From: Sphingomonas hankookensis | Lineage (GTDB): Bacteria; Pseudomonadota; Alphaproteobacteria; Sphingomonadales; Sphingomonadaceae | DNA: 64,000 nucleotides | Assembly (NCBI RefSeq): GCF_001619955.1 | Contig: NZ_LQQO01000034.1 | Coordinates: forward strand, 248,001 to 312,000 | Direction of reading: 5' to 3' | In this document: positions 39,506 through 48,978 of the stretch, in pieces | Layout of the letters: every line of letters starts with the position of its first letter | How positions within the stretch are numbered: position 1 is the first letter of the stretch | Position numbers and translations under genes: made by a program | The notes under the pieces: generated by a model | Told to the model about the DNA's origin: nothing | What the model saw: only the letters and a program-made list of their open reading frames with translations | Databases searched by the model: none

Positions 39506-40233
39506 TCCCGAGCGCGATCGACCCGAGCTGGGCGGACGCGCTCGGCCCCGTCTTTGCCAGTCCGGGGATGGCGGCGCTGCGCGACTATCTGAAGGCCGAG
39601 AAGGCGGCGGGGAAGCGCATCCTGCCGCACAGCGCCGACTGGTTCACCGCACTCTCCCTCACCCCGCTCGACAAGGTGCGGGTCGTGATCCTGGGGCAGG
39701 ACCCCTATCACGGGCCGGGACAGGCGCATGGGCTGTCCTTTTCGGTGCGGCCGGGGGTGGCGGTGCCGCCGTCGCTGCGCAACATCTACAAGGAGCTGCA
39801 CAGCGACTTGGGCGTAGTGCCGCCCGCGCACGGCTTTCTGGAGCATTGGGCGCGGCAGGGGGTGCTGCTGCTGAACGCGGTGCTGACCGTCGAGCAGGGC
39901 CGCGCCGCCGCCCATGCCGGCCGGGGGTGGGAGGCGCTGACCGATGCGGTGGTCCATGCCGTCGCCGAACAGGGCCGGCCGAGCGTCTTCCTGCTATGGG
40001 GCGCGCATGCCCAGAAGAAGGCGGGCTTCGTCCGCGACGTTTCCGCCGGGGGGCGGCATCTGGTGCTGAAAAGCCGCCACCCCTCCCCGCTGTCGGCGCA
40101 TAGCGGGTGGTTCGGCAGCCGCCCGTTCAGCCAGGCGAACGCGTTCCTCGAGGCGCAGGGACGCGGCAGCATCGACTGGGCGATCCCCCCGCTCGATACG
40201 CAGACGGAACCATCGGCCCTTCCAAGCGATTGA
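39502..40233 (+). CDS. ung: Uracil-DNA glycosylase
   Basis: 243 aa family 1 UDG that removes uracil from DNA at the start of base excision repair. The catalytic GQDPYHG motif carries Asp67; [23 protein letters not shown] and the [13 protein letters not shown] loop with the catalytic His complete the active site. ATGA overlap with the PhnA-like gene fixes the start. Length matches the family plus a short C-terminal tail. Confidence 0.96.
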   Translation: MIPSAIDPSWADALGPVFASPGMAALRDYLKAEKAAGKRILPHSADWFTALSLTPLDKVRVVILGQDPYHGPGQAHGLSFSVRPGVAVPPSLRNIYKELHSDLGVVPPAHGFLEHWARQGVLLLNAVLTVEQGRAAAHAGRGWEALTDAVVHAVAEQGRPSVFLLWGAHAQKKAGFVRDVSAGGRHLVLKSRHPSPLSAHSGWFGSRPFSQANAFLEAQGRGSIDWAIPPLDTQTEPSALPSD

Positions 40234-40277
40234 ACACGCTTGTCCGCCACAGGGGCGGGATCAAAGAGGGAATTGCC

Positions 40278-40556
40278 ATGAAGACGATGATGACGGCGAC
40301 CGGCCTGGCCGCGCTGATGCTGCTGGGCGCGTGCGGTGGCAATGCCGACGACAAGGCCGCCGACAATATCGAGGCGATGACCGAGAACCGCGCCGACGCG
40401 CTGGAAGACCAGGCCGACATGACCAGCAACGAACAGGTTTCGGACGCGCTGGAAGCACAGGCTGAGAACGTCCGCGACATGGGCGAGGACGCCGCCGACA
40501 AGGCCGACGACGACGACAATGCCCAGGTCGAACAGGCCGTGCGCAACGCGATGTAA
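40278..40556 (+). CDS. Small acidic lipoprotein, unknown function
   Basis: 92 aa with a lipoprotein signal ending LLGAC (Cys19). The mature part is highly acidic and helical, with heptad-like repetition of Ala, Glu and Asp (IEAMTENRADALEDQAD, DALEAQAENVRDMGEDAA), suggesting an extended amphipathic helix. The start at 40278 follows AAAGAGGGA. A strong terminator follows, so it has its own transcript. Similar proteins are annotated in sphingomonads as hypothetical; function unknown. Confidence 0.8.
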   Translation: MKTMMTATGLAALMLLGACGGNADDKAADNIEAMTENRADALEDQADMTSNEQVSDALEAQAENVRDMGEDAADKADDDDNAQVEQAVRNAM

Positions 40557-40586
40557 GTCGCGTCACGCGGCATGAAGGACCGAAAG

Positions 40587-40617
40587 GGGGCGCTGCGGGA
40601 TCGCGGCGCCCCTTTTT
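40587..40617 (+). terminator. Rho-independent terminator
   Basis: GGGGCGC pairs with GCGCCCC around a 12 nt loop and is followed by TTTTT, 30 bp after the acidic lipoprotein gene. Confidence 0.85.
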
Positions 40618-40645
40618 GCATGTGACGGCGGCCAGCTACTGTCCC

Positions 40646-40730
40646 GTCACCCCGGACTTGATCCGGGGTCCCGCTTTCTTGCGACGGCGGCAGAAGAAGA
40701 AGCGGGACCCCGGGTCAAGCCCGGGGTGAC
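40646..40730. repeat. Palindromic doublet repeat, GACCCCGGATCAAGTCCGGGGT family, copy 2
   Basis: GTCACCCCGGACTTGATCCG on the left and its inverted partner ending CCCGGGGTGAC on the right, with GCGGCAGAAGAAGAAGCGGG between them. Same family as 30401-30484 and 63964. Confidence 0.85.
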
Positions 40731-40760
40731 GAGAGGGGTGGCGGTTTTCACGCACGGAAC

Positions 40761-40843
40761 CGTCACCCCGGCGGAGGCTGGGGTCTCAAGCGGCGCTTGC
40801 CGTGCGCTACAACCGGAAGACCCCAGCCTGCGCTGGGGTGACG
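40761..40843. repeat. Palindromic doublet repeat, ACCCCAGCCTGCGCTGGGGT family, copy 1
   Basis: CGTCACCCCGGCGGAGGCTG to the left and GACCCCAGCCTGCGCTGGGG to the right enclose a short centre. Related copies lie at 47898-47983 and 62020-62102. It follows another doublet in tandem. Confidence 0.8.
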
Positions 40844-40908
40844 TTCGTGGCGGTTGGGGTCGACGGTTGAAATTCCACAGCGCGTTTCCCGTCCAAAGTT
40901 CACTAAGT

Positions 40909-41814
40909 TCACACTCGTCGCTGCGCGCGGCGGGCGCGGCGGTTCGGTTTGGGGCGGGGCACGACGATGCCGCGCTTGGCGAGTTCGAGCTCGACCTCGA
41001 ACGCTTCGCCCAAGGGACCGGGTTCGCCGATATAGATGTCGTCCTGCGCGGCCAACGCGGCGGCGAGCGCGTCGTGGAGCGGCGGTTCGACCCGCTTGCG
41101 CGCGACGGGCTTGATACGGCGATCGGGGTCGAGCCAGCCGGGCAGGCGGCCGTCACTGAGGTCGGCGACCTGGATCGCGACGTCGAGATCGGCGGGCGAC
41201 ATCAGCTTTTCGGGCTCGGCCGGGGTGACGGGGGAAAGCGCGTCGAGCGCCGCCGCCACGCTTTGCGCCGAGGCCGGGGGCGGTGCCTCCGCCTCGCCGG
41301 GGGCCGGGCGGCGGCGCTGCTGCTTGCCGTAGCGGTCGGGATAATGGGCGGCGAGCAGGAACATCAACATCCGGTCGCCGGGGCGATGCTTCGACCCGAC
41401 GCGGCGGCCATCGGCGTCGAGCACCGGTTCGACGGTGCCGTTGATCGCCCGGTCGAACGCGACGTCGACCAGCATGCCTACCGCTTGCGCAACCGCCGCA
41501 TCCCAGGCGCGGGCGAACGCCTCGCCACCGGGCGAGCGACGCAGGCGATAGGCGCTGCTGGCCGACATGTGGACGGCGCGGGCGGCTTCGGCGACCGATC
41601 CGCCATCGGCGAGCGCCTCGATAAAGTCGCGCTGCTTGGCTTCGGACCAGCCGTCGCTGCGCGGTTTGCGCAGGACCGGGACCCATTGATAGGCGGCCGG
41701 GTCATAGCCGTTGGCGTCGAGATACGGCGTCTCGGACGGGACCGTCAGGTTCGAGGGGTCGAGCGCCGGTGCGGGCGCGGGCGAATGCTCCGGGAGCTGG
41801 GTGTTGGCGTGCAT
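40909..41814 (-). CDS. Helix-turn-helix protein resembling a terminase small subunit
   Basis: 301 aa from the ATG at 41814; the frame extends upstream to 41913 but with Cys-rich shadow sequence. Residues about 50-110 (WSEAKQRDFIEALADGGSVA, then AARAVHMSASSAYRLRRSPG) form a helix-turn-helix like those of phage terminase small subunits or recombinase-type HTH proteins. The remainder is Pro/Ala-rich with a basic C-terminus (KPNRRARRAQRRV). No large terminase or other phage gene adjoins it. Function unknown; DNA binding is likely. Divergent from the Phd-type gene. Confidence 0.65.
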   Translation of the reverse strand: MHANTQLPEHSPAPAPALDPSNLTVPSETPYLDANGYDPAAYQWVPVLRKPRSDGWSEAKQRDFIEALADGGSVAEAARAVHMSASSAYRLRRSPGGEAFARAWDAAVAQAVGMLVDVAFDRAINGTVEPVLDADGRRVGSKHRPGDRMLMFLLAAHYPDRYGKQQRRRPAPGEAEAPPPASAQSVAAALDALSPVTPAEPEKLMSPADLDVAIQVADLSDGRLPGWLDPDRRIKPVARKRVEPPLHDALAAALAAQDDIYIGEPGPLGEAFEVELELAKRGIVVPRPKPNRRARRAQRRV

Positions 41815-41903
41815 GGAGGGCAGGGGAACATATTGGGAACTTGTAGGACAGTGGTTTTTGGGGGATGCGTTGCAGTGGGCGTCGGTTCCGGTACACTCGG
41901 CGG

Positions 41904-42140
41904 ATGGAATCAATCAGCCTGTCCGCCGCGCGTGCCGATCTGAAAGCGGTCATGGACCGGGTCGTCGCCGACCGGATGCCGGTGGCGATCACCCGCCGGC
42001 GTGGCGAGGGCGTCGTGATGATTGCAGCGAGCGAATGGGCGTCGATCGAGGAGACGCTGTATCTGCTGCGGTCGCCGAAGAATGCTGAGCGGTTGTTGGC
42101 GTCGGTGCGCGGGTTCGAGCGGGGCGTAGCTTTCCCCTGA
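41904..42140 (+). CDS. Orphan Phd/YefM-family antitoxin
   Basis: 78 aa. MESISLSAARADLKAVMDRV followed by PVAITRRRGEGVVMIAASEW is the standard Phd/YefM N-terminal DNA-binding fold, and SIEETLYLLRSPKNAERLLAS is the usual connecting helix to the toxin-binding tail. In type II systems a RelE/YoeB toxin gene follows within a few bases. All three forward frames after 42140 lack such a protein, so the toxin is missing or very diverged. Start at 41904 is the only one giving the family N-terminus. Confidence 0.85.
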   Translation: MESISLSAARADLKAVMDRVVADRMPVAITRRRGEGVVMIAASEWASIEETLYLLRSPKNAERLLASVRGFERGVAFP

Positions 42141-42552
42141 AGCGCAGTTCCTCGGTGCCGTATCTGCCGAACCCTCTGGAACATGGATCACGCATTTTCA
42201 TATTCGTCCGAACGGACATAAGCAGATACAGATCGCTTATAGATTTTACTTGATTGGTGGGTTAAGTGGCGTAGGTTCCCTCATAACTATCGTGGGGATC
42301 GCCCCGGACAAAAGCAAACACCGGGTTCTCCCCCGCCGCTTGCGGGGACGAAATTAGGCTGTGCAGGTGATGGCGATTGGCCATTGTCTTCGGCCAAAAG
42401 AATTGGGGCCACAACCGCGCCAACGGAAGTGACCCCTAGCGGAGGAGGCAGACGCCCACTCTCCGGTGCTTGGTAAGCCCTAGGAGTTTAGTGGACCTTC
42501 GCGACGCAATCAACCGTGCAGGCGTCTGCGCACGGGATCGCCGGAGCGCGAT
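42141..42552. other. Non-coding gap after the orphan antitoxin, less GC-rich
   Basis: About 410 bp with no supported gene. The first 150 bp are clearly richer in A and T than the neighbourhood. It contains two short hairpins (CCCCCGCCGCTTGCGGGG near 42330; TTGGCCATTGTCTTCGGCCAA near 42380) that could be terminators. This is where a toxin partner would be expected and may be the scar of its loss. It must also contain the promoter of the DUF3892 gene. Confidence 0.4.
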
Positions 42553-42834
42553 ATGACACAGACTGCCGAAATCCAATGCATCAACAAAACCTATCGTAGC
42601 AGCGCCTATGACCGCATCTCCCATGTGGGAGGCGGTTATCCGACGCGCTGGAAACTCACACAGCAGCAAGCGATCATCGAGATCGAAACTGGTAGGTGGC
42701 GCTTCTACACCAATGTCGGCGGCTCGATTGCGTGGGTGGAGGTTGCCCGAAGCGCAGCGGGCAACAAATATCTCAAGACCGAGAACGACGGCGAGCAGCC
42801 GAACAACCTGCTCAGCCTGCCCGAGTGCCCCTGA
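42553..42834 (+). CDS. DUF3892 domain protein
   Basis: 93 aa, almost entirely a DUF3892 domain. The family pattern is clear: [56 protein letters not shown] and [20 protein letters not shown]. Function is unknown; members are small, cytoplasmic and scattered in accessory regions. The gene stands alone between a non-coding gap and palindromic repeats. Confidence 0.85.
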   Translation: MTQTAEIQCINKTYRSSAYDRISHVGGGYPTRWKLTQQQAIIEIETGRWRFYTNVGGSIAWVEVARSAAGNKYLKTENDGEQPNNLLSLPECP

Positions 42835-42886
42835 TCTGAAGTTGCGGCGGGGCGGTGGCTTTACCACCGTCCCGCTCGCGGCCGCG

Positions 42887-42938
42887 CCCCTCCACCATGC
42901 TGCGCATGGTCCCCCTCCCCGCATAGCGGGGAGGATCT
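42887..42938. repeat. Half-copy of the GGGGAGGGGGACCA palindromic repeat
   Basis: CCCCTCCACCATGCTGCGCA continues as TGGTCCCCCTCCCCGC and ends in the hairpin CCCCGCATAGCGGGG. This matches one arm of the doublet at 12096-12238; the second arm is absent. Confidence 0.75.
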
Positions 42939-42961
42939 TTGGGGTGGCACTTTCAACACAA

Positions 42962-43076
42962 CCGCTCGTGCTGAGTAGGGGCTGAGCGAAGTCGAAGACC
43001 CGTATCGAAGCATCCGCCTCAGACGGTCCTTCGATACGTCGCTTCGACAAGCTCAGCGACTACTCAGGACGAACGG
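42962..43076. repeat. Palindromic doublet repeat, CTGAGTAGGGGCTGAGCGAAG family, copy 1
   Basis: GTGCTGAGTAGGGGCTGAGC ...GACCCGTATCGAAGCA on the left mirrors TCCTTCGATACG...GCTCAGCGACTACTCAGGAC on the right. A second copy lies at 60845-60955. Confidence 0.85.
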
Positions 43077-43109
43077 TTGCCGGGTGGGGTGTACGCCCCA
43101 CCCTCCACC

Positions 43110-45126
<2,017 letters not shown>

Positions 45127-45176
45127 ACGCGGGTGTTGTAGGCGGGTTGGGCCGGTGCGTCAAAGTGTTGCGCGCC

Positions 45177-45261
45177 GTATCCCCGCGCAGGCGGGGATCC
45201 AGGGCCAAGCAAACTCCCGTAGGCGCCTGTGGCTCTGGGCCCCCGCCTGCGCGGGGGTACG
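45177..45261. repeat. Palindromic doublet repeat, CCCGCGCAGGCGGGG family
   Basis: CCGTATCCCCGCGCAGGCGG, then GATCCAGGGCC, mirrors CTCTGGGCCCCCGCCTGCGC followed by GGGGGTACGG. It sits between dinB and the thiC leader. A close copy is at 46418-46503. Confidence 0.85.
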
Positions 45262-45274
45262 GGCTGGGCGGTCA

Positions 45275-46345
45275 CTACAACAGGTCCAGCTGGCCACTCG
45301 GGCCTTCGCCCGCGCCAAAGCCGGCCATCGTTACCCCGACCAGCCGCAATCCCATGCGTAAAGGGTAGAGCGTCGCGATCAGGCTGCGGGCCGTGGCGTG
45401 GAGTGTCGCGCGGTCGGCGACGGGGGCGGAGAGCGTGCGGCTGCGGGTGACGATGCGGAAATCGGCGTATTTCGCCTTCACGGTGACGGTGCGACCGTGC
45501 TGGCCGGTCTTTTCGACCCAGTCCCACACGTCGTCGGCCATCGCCAGCACCCGCTCCTCGATCGCTTCCGGGTCGGTCAGGTCGTGGTGGAAGGTGGTTT
45601 CGGAGCCGGACGACTTGCGCACGCGGTTGGGCCGGACCGGGCGGTGATCCTCGGCGCGGGCGATGCCGTGATACCAGCTGCCCGCCTTGCCGAAGGTGCG
45701 TTGCAGGTCGGGAAGGCTCCATGCCGCAAGGTCGGCGCCGGTGCGGATGCCGAGTGCCTCCATGCGCTCCACCGTCTTGGGGCCGATGCCGTGGAACTTG
45801 CCGACCGGGAGCGACGCGACGACGCGCGGGCCGGCCTTTACGGGGATCACGAACTGGCCGTTGGGCTTGTTCATGTCGGAGGCGAGCTTGGCGAGGAACT
45901 TGTTGTAGCTGATCCCCGCCGATGCGGTGAGGCCGGTGGTGTCGAGGATGCGGGCGCGAATTTCCTCGGCGGTCGCGGTGGCGCTGGGCAGGCCGAGCCG
46001 GTTGGCGGTGACGTCGAGATAGGCTTCGTCGAGCGACAGCGGCTCGACCAGATCGGTATAGTCGAGGAAGATCGCGCGGATCTGCTGGCTGACGGCCTTG
46101 TAGACCTCGAAGCGGGGGCGGACGAAGATCAGGTCGGGACAGCGGCGCAGCGCGGTGACCGAGGGCATGGCGGAGCGCACCCCGAACACGCGCGCTTCGT
46201 AGGAGGCGGCGGCGACCACCCCGCGCCCGCTCGACCCGCCGACCGCGACCGGCTTGCCCTTCAGCTCGGGGGCATCACGCTGCTCGACCGACGCGAAGAA
46301 GGCGTCCATGTCGACATGGATGATCTTGCGGGTGGGGTCCGACAT
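45275..46345 (-). CDS. dinB: DNA polymerase IV (DinB)
   Basis: 356 aa Y-family translesion polymerase. The metal-binding acidic residues are in HVDMDAFFASVEQ (Asp12) and LSLDEAYLDVT; KPVAVGGSSGRGVVAAASYEAR is the nucleotide-binding finger segment, and KFHGIGPKTVERMEALGI is the thumb helix-hairpin-helix. The C-terminal little-finger domain is present, but the protein ends at LDLL without a recognisable C-terminal clamp-binding motif. An alphaproteobacterial SOS box is not convincing upstream. It is flanked on both sides by the same repeat family. Confidence 0.95.
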   Translation of the reverse strand: MSDPTRKIIHVDMDAFFASVEQRDAPELKGKPVAVGGSSGRGVVAAASYEARVFGVRSAMPSVTALRRCPDLIFVRPRFEVYKAVSQQIRAIFLDYTDLVEPLSLDEAYLDVTANRLGLPSATATAEEIRARILDTTGLTASAGISYNKFLAKLASDMNKPNGQFVIPVKAGPRVVASLPVGKFHGIGPKTVERMEALGIRTGADLAAWSLPDLQRTFGKAGSWYHGIARAEDHRPVRPNRVRKSSGSETTFHHDLTDPEAIEERVLAMADDVWDWVEKTGQHGRTVTVKAKYADFRIVTRSRTLSAPVADRATLHATARSLIATLYPLRMGLRLVGVTMAGFGAGEGPSGQLDLL

Positions 46346-46417
46346 TGCGCGGGTTTACAATGCGCTACGGTACGAGACAGCGCAAGAACAAAGAGGGAAT
46401 GGATGCTGCACGCTTGC

Positions 46418-46503
46418 CGTACCCCCGCGCAGGCGGGGATCCAGAGCCAAGCAGGCGAGCGGTAGCGTCTGACGCCCTGGACCCCCGCCTGCGCGGGGGT
46501 ACG
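46418..46503. repeat. Palindromic doublet repeat, CCCGCGCAGGCGGGG family
   Basis: CGTACCCCCGCGCAGGCGGG then GATCCAGAGCC mirrors CCCTGGACCCCCGCCTGCGC followed by GGGGGTACGG. With 45177-45261 it brackets dinB. Confidence 0.85.
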
Positions 46504-46523
46504 GAGCGCGCGGTACGGGCCGC

Positions 46524-47459
46524 TCAGCTGTTCGTCAGGTTGAGGAACACGTCCTCGAGGTCCGCTTCGCGCGTTACGACGTCGACGATGCCGTAGCCCT
46601 GTGCGGTCACCGCCGCGAGAACCTCGCCGGCATTGGCGACGTCCTTGCGATAGGTGATCGCCAGCAGCCGGTCGCCCTTGCGCTCGACCTTTTCGAAGCA
46701 GCTGGCATCGGGCAGGTCGGCGACGTCGCGGTCGAGGGTCAGTTCGACCGCCTTTTCCTGTGCCATGCCGAGGAGTTCGCGAGTCGGCTGGTTGGCGACG
46801 ACGCGGCCATGGTTGATGATGGCGATACGGTCGCAGAGCTGCTCGGCCTCTTCCAGATAGTGCGTCGTCAGCACCACCGTCACGCCCGCCGCATTGAGTT
46901 CGCGGACATAGTCCCACAGCTGGTTGCGCAGCTGGATATCGACGCCGGCAGTCGGTTCGTCGAGGACGAGGACCGGGGGCGAATGGACCATCGCCTTCGC
47001 CACCATCAGCCGCCGCTTCATGCCGCCCGAGAGCGTCCGGGCATAGGCGTTGGCCTTGTCCTCCAGATGCACCGCGCGCAGCAGGTCCATGGTGCGGCGC
47101 TGGCCCTTGGGCACGCCGTAGAGGCCGGCCTGGATCTCCAGCGTTTCGGCAGGGGTGAAGAACGGATCGAACAGGATTTCCTGGTTGACGATGCCGATCG
47201 ACGCCTTCGCATTGCGCGGGTGCTGGTCGATGTCGAAGCCCCAGATCGACGCGCTGCCGCTGGTCTTGTTGACGAGGCCGGCCAGCGTGTTGATCAGCGT
47301 CGACTTGCCCGCGCCGTTGGGGCCGAGCAGCCCGAAGATCTGGCCGCGGGGCACGTCGAACGACACGCCGTCGAGTGCCACCTTGGGCGCAGCGCCGCCC
47401 TTCCCCGCTGCATAGGTCTTGCACAGGTCGCGGATCGAAATGGCGGCTTGGGTTTCCAT
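46524..47459 (-). CDS. ABC transporter ATP-binding protein (export type)
   Basis: 311 aa single ATPase domain of the DrrA/NatA-like export class. Walker A is [16 protein letters not shown], the signature [16 protein letters not shown], Walker [21 protein letters not shown], with the switch histidine in LTTHYLEE. The last 90 residues form the accessory domain common in this class, ending [12 protein letters not shown]. The start at 47459 is set by the family N-terminus. No permease gene adjoins it in the window, which is unusual; in other sphingomonads an ABC-2 permease may be elsewhere. Substrate unknown. Confidence 0.9.
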   Translation of the reverse strand: METQAAISIRDLCKTYAAGKGGAAPKVALDGVSFDVPRGQIFGLLGPNGAGKSTLINTLAGLVNKTSGSASIWGFDIDQHPRNAKASIGIVNQEILFDPFFTPAETLEIQAGLYGVPKGQRRTMDLLRAVHLEDKANAYARTLSGGMKRRLMVAKAMVHSPPVLVLDEPTAGVDIQLRNQLWDYVRELNAAGVTVVLTTHYLEEAEQLCDRIAIINHGRVVANQPTRELLGMAQEKAVELTLDRDVADLPDASCFEKVERKGDRLLAITYRKDVANAGEVLAAVTAQGYGIVDVVTREADLEDVFLNLTNS

Positions 47460-47540
47460 GGGGGTTGCCGATACGCCCGTGGGGGCCCCAAGGGAAGCAT
47501 CGACTTGTCGAGGCTTCGCACCGTTGCTATTCGCGCAGAC

Positions 47541-47768
47541 ATGCTGCCTCCGCCCGAACTCCTCCGCGTCACCACCCCCCGCGTCGCCTGCGACGGCGCC
47601 GGCGACATCGCCCCCGCGCTCGGCCACCCGCGCGTGTGGTTGCAGATCGACGAGACGGGCTATGTCGATTGCAGTTATTGCGACCGGCGCTTCGTGCTGG
47701 TCGGCGGGCCGGCGGATGGGGCGGATCACAGCCAGTTGAAGGATCATGGGGACGGCGCGGGCCGGTAA
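47541..47768 (+). CDS. Zinc-finger (zf-CHCC) protein
   Basis: 75 aa. Residues 16-54 carry the zf-CHCC pattern: CDGAG, a histidine in GHPRVWL, and [10 protein letters not shown], as in the NDUFS6-like subunit family and its bacterial relatives. [21 protein letters not shown] is its core (shown in part). In alphaproteobacteria such small proteins are often linked to complex I, but no nuo genes are near. The start at 47541 is 81 bp from the divergent ABC gene. Confidence 0.88.
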   Translation: MLPPPELLRVTTPRVACDGAGDIAPALGHPRVWLQIDETGYVDCSYCDRRFVLVGGPADGADHSQLKDHGDGAGR

Positions 47769-47897
47769 GGCCGAACGTAGTTCGGACGACCAGCAAGGCC
47801 CGCGCCCGGCCGGCGGCGGGCAAGCTCGCCGTTGCCCGCCGACCGACGACGCGGCTTTGCCGCGGCGGTGAGACTGTTTCCTTACCCCGCCCCAACG

Positions 47898-47983
47898 TCA
47901 TCCGCGCGCAGGCCGGGTATTTCGGCGATCGCGCGGGACGAGCGCCGCGAGAGACCCCAGCCTTCGCTGGGGTGACGGTTTAG
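47898..47983. repeat. Palindromic repeat, ACCCCAGCCTTCGCTGGGGT family
   Basis: The right arm GAGACCCCAGCCTTCGCTGG is well preserved and is followed by GGTGACGG; the left arm (ACGTCATCCGCGCGCAGGCC) is diverged. The rest of the gap from 47769 holds no gene I can support. Confidence 0.6.
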
Positions 47984-47984
47984 G

Positions 47985-48200
47985 TCAGAAGTGCCGTTGC
48001 ACCGCCCATACCAGCTGCATCACGATGGAGATGGCAACCACCGCCATGCAGATGAGGAACACCCGGCGGCGCAGCGGGCTTGCCGGCAGCAGGCCAGTTG
48101 GTTCCTGCTCCTCGGCCTCCACCGCCTGGATCCGGTCGCGCCGTGCCGTCAGTGTGCGCCGACCCAGACGCCGACGGCATAGGCCGCGCCGCTGCCCCAT
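47985..48200 (-). CDS. Small single-helix membrane protein
   Basis: 71 aa if it starts at the ATG at 48200. The N-terminal part is Arg-rich, followed by an acidic segment (QAVEAEEQEPTG) and one C-terminal membrane helix (FLICMAVVAISIVMQLVWAV). The true start may be further in: the first 17 codons overlap a second small ORF in another frame. No known family. The clear helix and stop position support a real tail-anchored peptide, but the start is uncertain. Confidence 0.45.
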   Translation of the reverse strand: MGQRRGLCRRRLGRRTLTARRDRIQAVEAEEQEPTGLLPASPLRRRVFLICMAVVAISIVMQLVWAVQRHF

Positions 48201-48268
48201 TTGAGCGCCGTACAGATGCCGAACACGACCAGCGCTGTGTTAGCCGCCGTCTGAAATTTCTGCTTCAT
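48149..48268 (-). CDS. 39-residue hydrophobic micro-protein
   Basis: Starts MKQKFQTAANTALVVFGICT and ends GAAYAVGVWVGAH, a single hydrophobic stretch with a basic N-terminus. It is upstream of, and overlaps in another frame, the small membrane protein ending at 47985, suggesting translational coupling. It is too short for homology to be judged by eye. Some GC-rich chance ORFs look similar, so this is tentative. Confidence 0.4.
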   Translation of the reverse strand: MKQKFQTAANTALVVFGICTALKWGSGAAYAVGVWVGAH

Positions 48269-48438
48269 TCGTCGATGCTCCACCCTTCAAGTTCTTCAGC
48301 CTATGGCCGACCGCCCGTGGCTGCAAGCACTGGAACGCGACCCCGGCTACGTCGGCAGCTGACGGCGGCACGGGGCAGGAATGGCGACGACTTTGGCTTG
48401 GGGGGAGGCCCGATATCGCAAAAGCTGAAAAGACGCCG

Positions 48439-48870
48439 TCAGGCTTCGTTGTCAGGCATAGGGCGGACCATCACGCTGCCAAGAAACGCGAGCAGGAATG
48501 ACGTCCCCAGAAGGGCGCAACCACCATAGACCATCCAATCGTTCCGGCTGTCGAGCATGGCGTTTGCGTCCGACGCCAGTAACGCCAGCGCGCCGCCGCC
48601 CAGCAGGCCGCACGACATCGCGGAGAGCCATAACCGGCCGACGCGCCGTTCCGCCGGGGCGATGCTGTGGGCCATGGCATGAAGGCCCGGCACCAGACGC
48701 CAGGCAAGCCAGAGCGCACTCGCCAGGCACAACAATGTCAGGACAAGGAACGGCAGGTTCGGCGGATCGCCGGCCGCTACCGCGCCGAGGACCGTCGACA
48801 GGCCGCTCAACCCCGCAAAGGCCAGAACGGCGAAAGCATAGATCGAGTAGCTGACGTCGCGCTCGTGCAT
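48439..48870 (-). CDS. Four-helix membrane protein, unknown function
   Basis: 143 aa with hydrophobic segments near 10-33, 40-60, 80-100 and 112-134. No charged or catalytic motif stands out. Its N-terminus (MHERDVSYSIYAFAVLAFAG) is cytoplasmic by charge. It is divergent from tldD with a 108 bp gap. The 170 bp gap on its downstream side holds nothing I can support. No family recognised. Confidence 0.7.
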   Translation of the reverse strand: MHERDVSYSIYAFAVLAFAGLSGLSTVLGAVAAGDPPNLPFLVLTLLCLASALWLAWRLVPGLHAMAHSIAPAERRVGRLWLSAMSCGLLGGGALALLASDANAMLDSRNDWMVYGGCALLGTSFLLAFLGSVMVRPMPDNEA

Positions 48871-48978
48871 GGGCGAACGCTATGTGCCGGCACGCCCAAA
48901 GGCAACGTGGTCGCTCGTCCCGCACACCGGGGACCGACACCCCATTCCCCCACGCCGCCGCCGCCCTATATTGGCCGC

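Noticed and set aside
42491..42555. GTG-started 21-codon ORF overlapping the DUF3892 start
   Set aside because: AGGAG lies just upstream and its stop overlaps the ATG, as a leader peptide would, but it is too short and unrecognisable to support.
46346..46400. Possible SOS box upstream of dinB (GTTC-N7-GTCT on the minus strand)
   Set aside because: The second half differs from the alphaproteobacterial GTTC-N7-GTTC consensus at two positions, so I do not call a LexA site.
48303..48362. 19-codon plus-strand ORF beginning MADRPWLQALERD
   Set aside because: Protein-like but too short, with no ribosome-binding site; may be a relic or chance.
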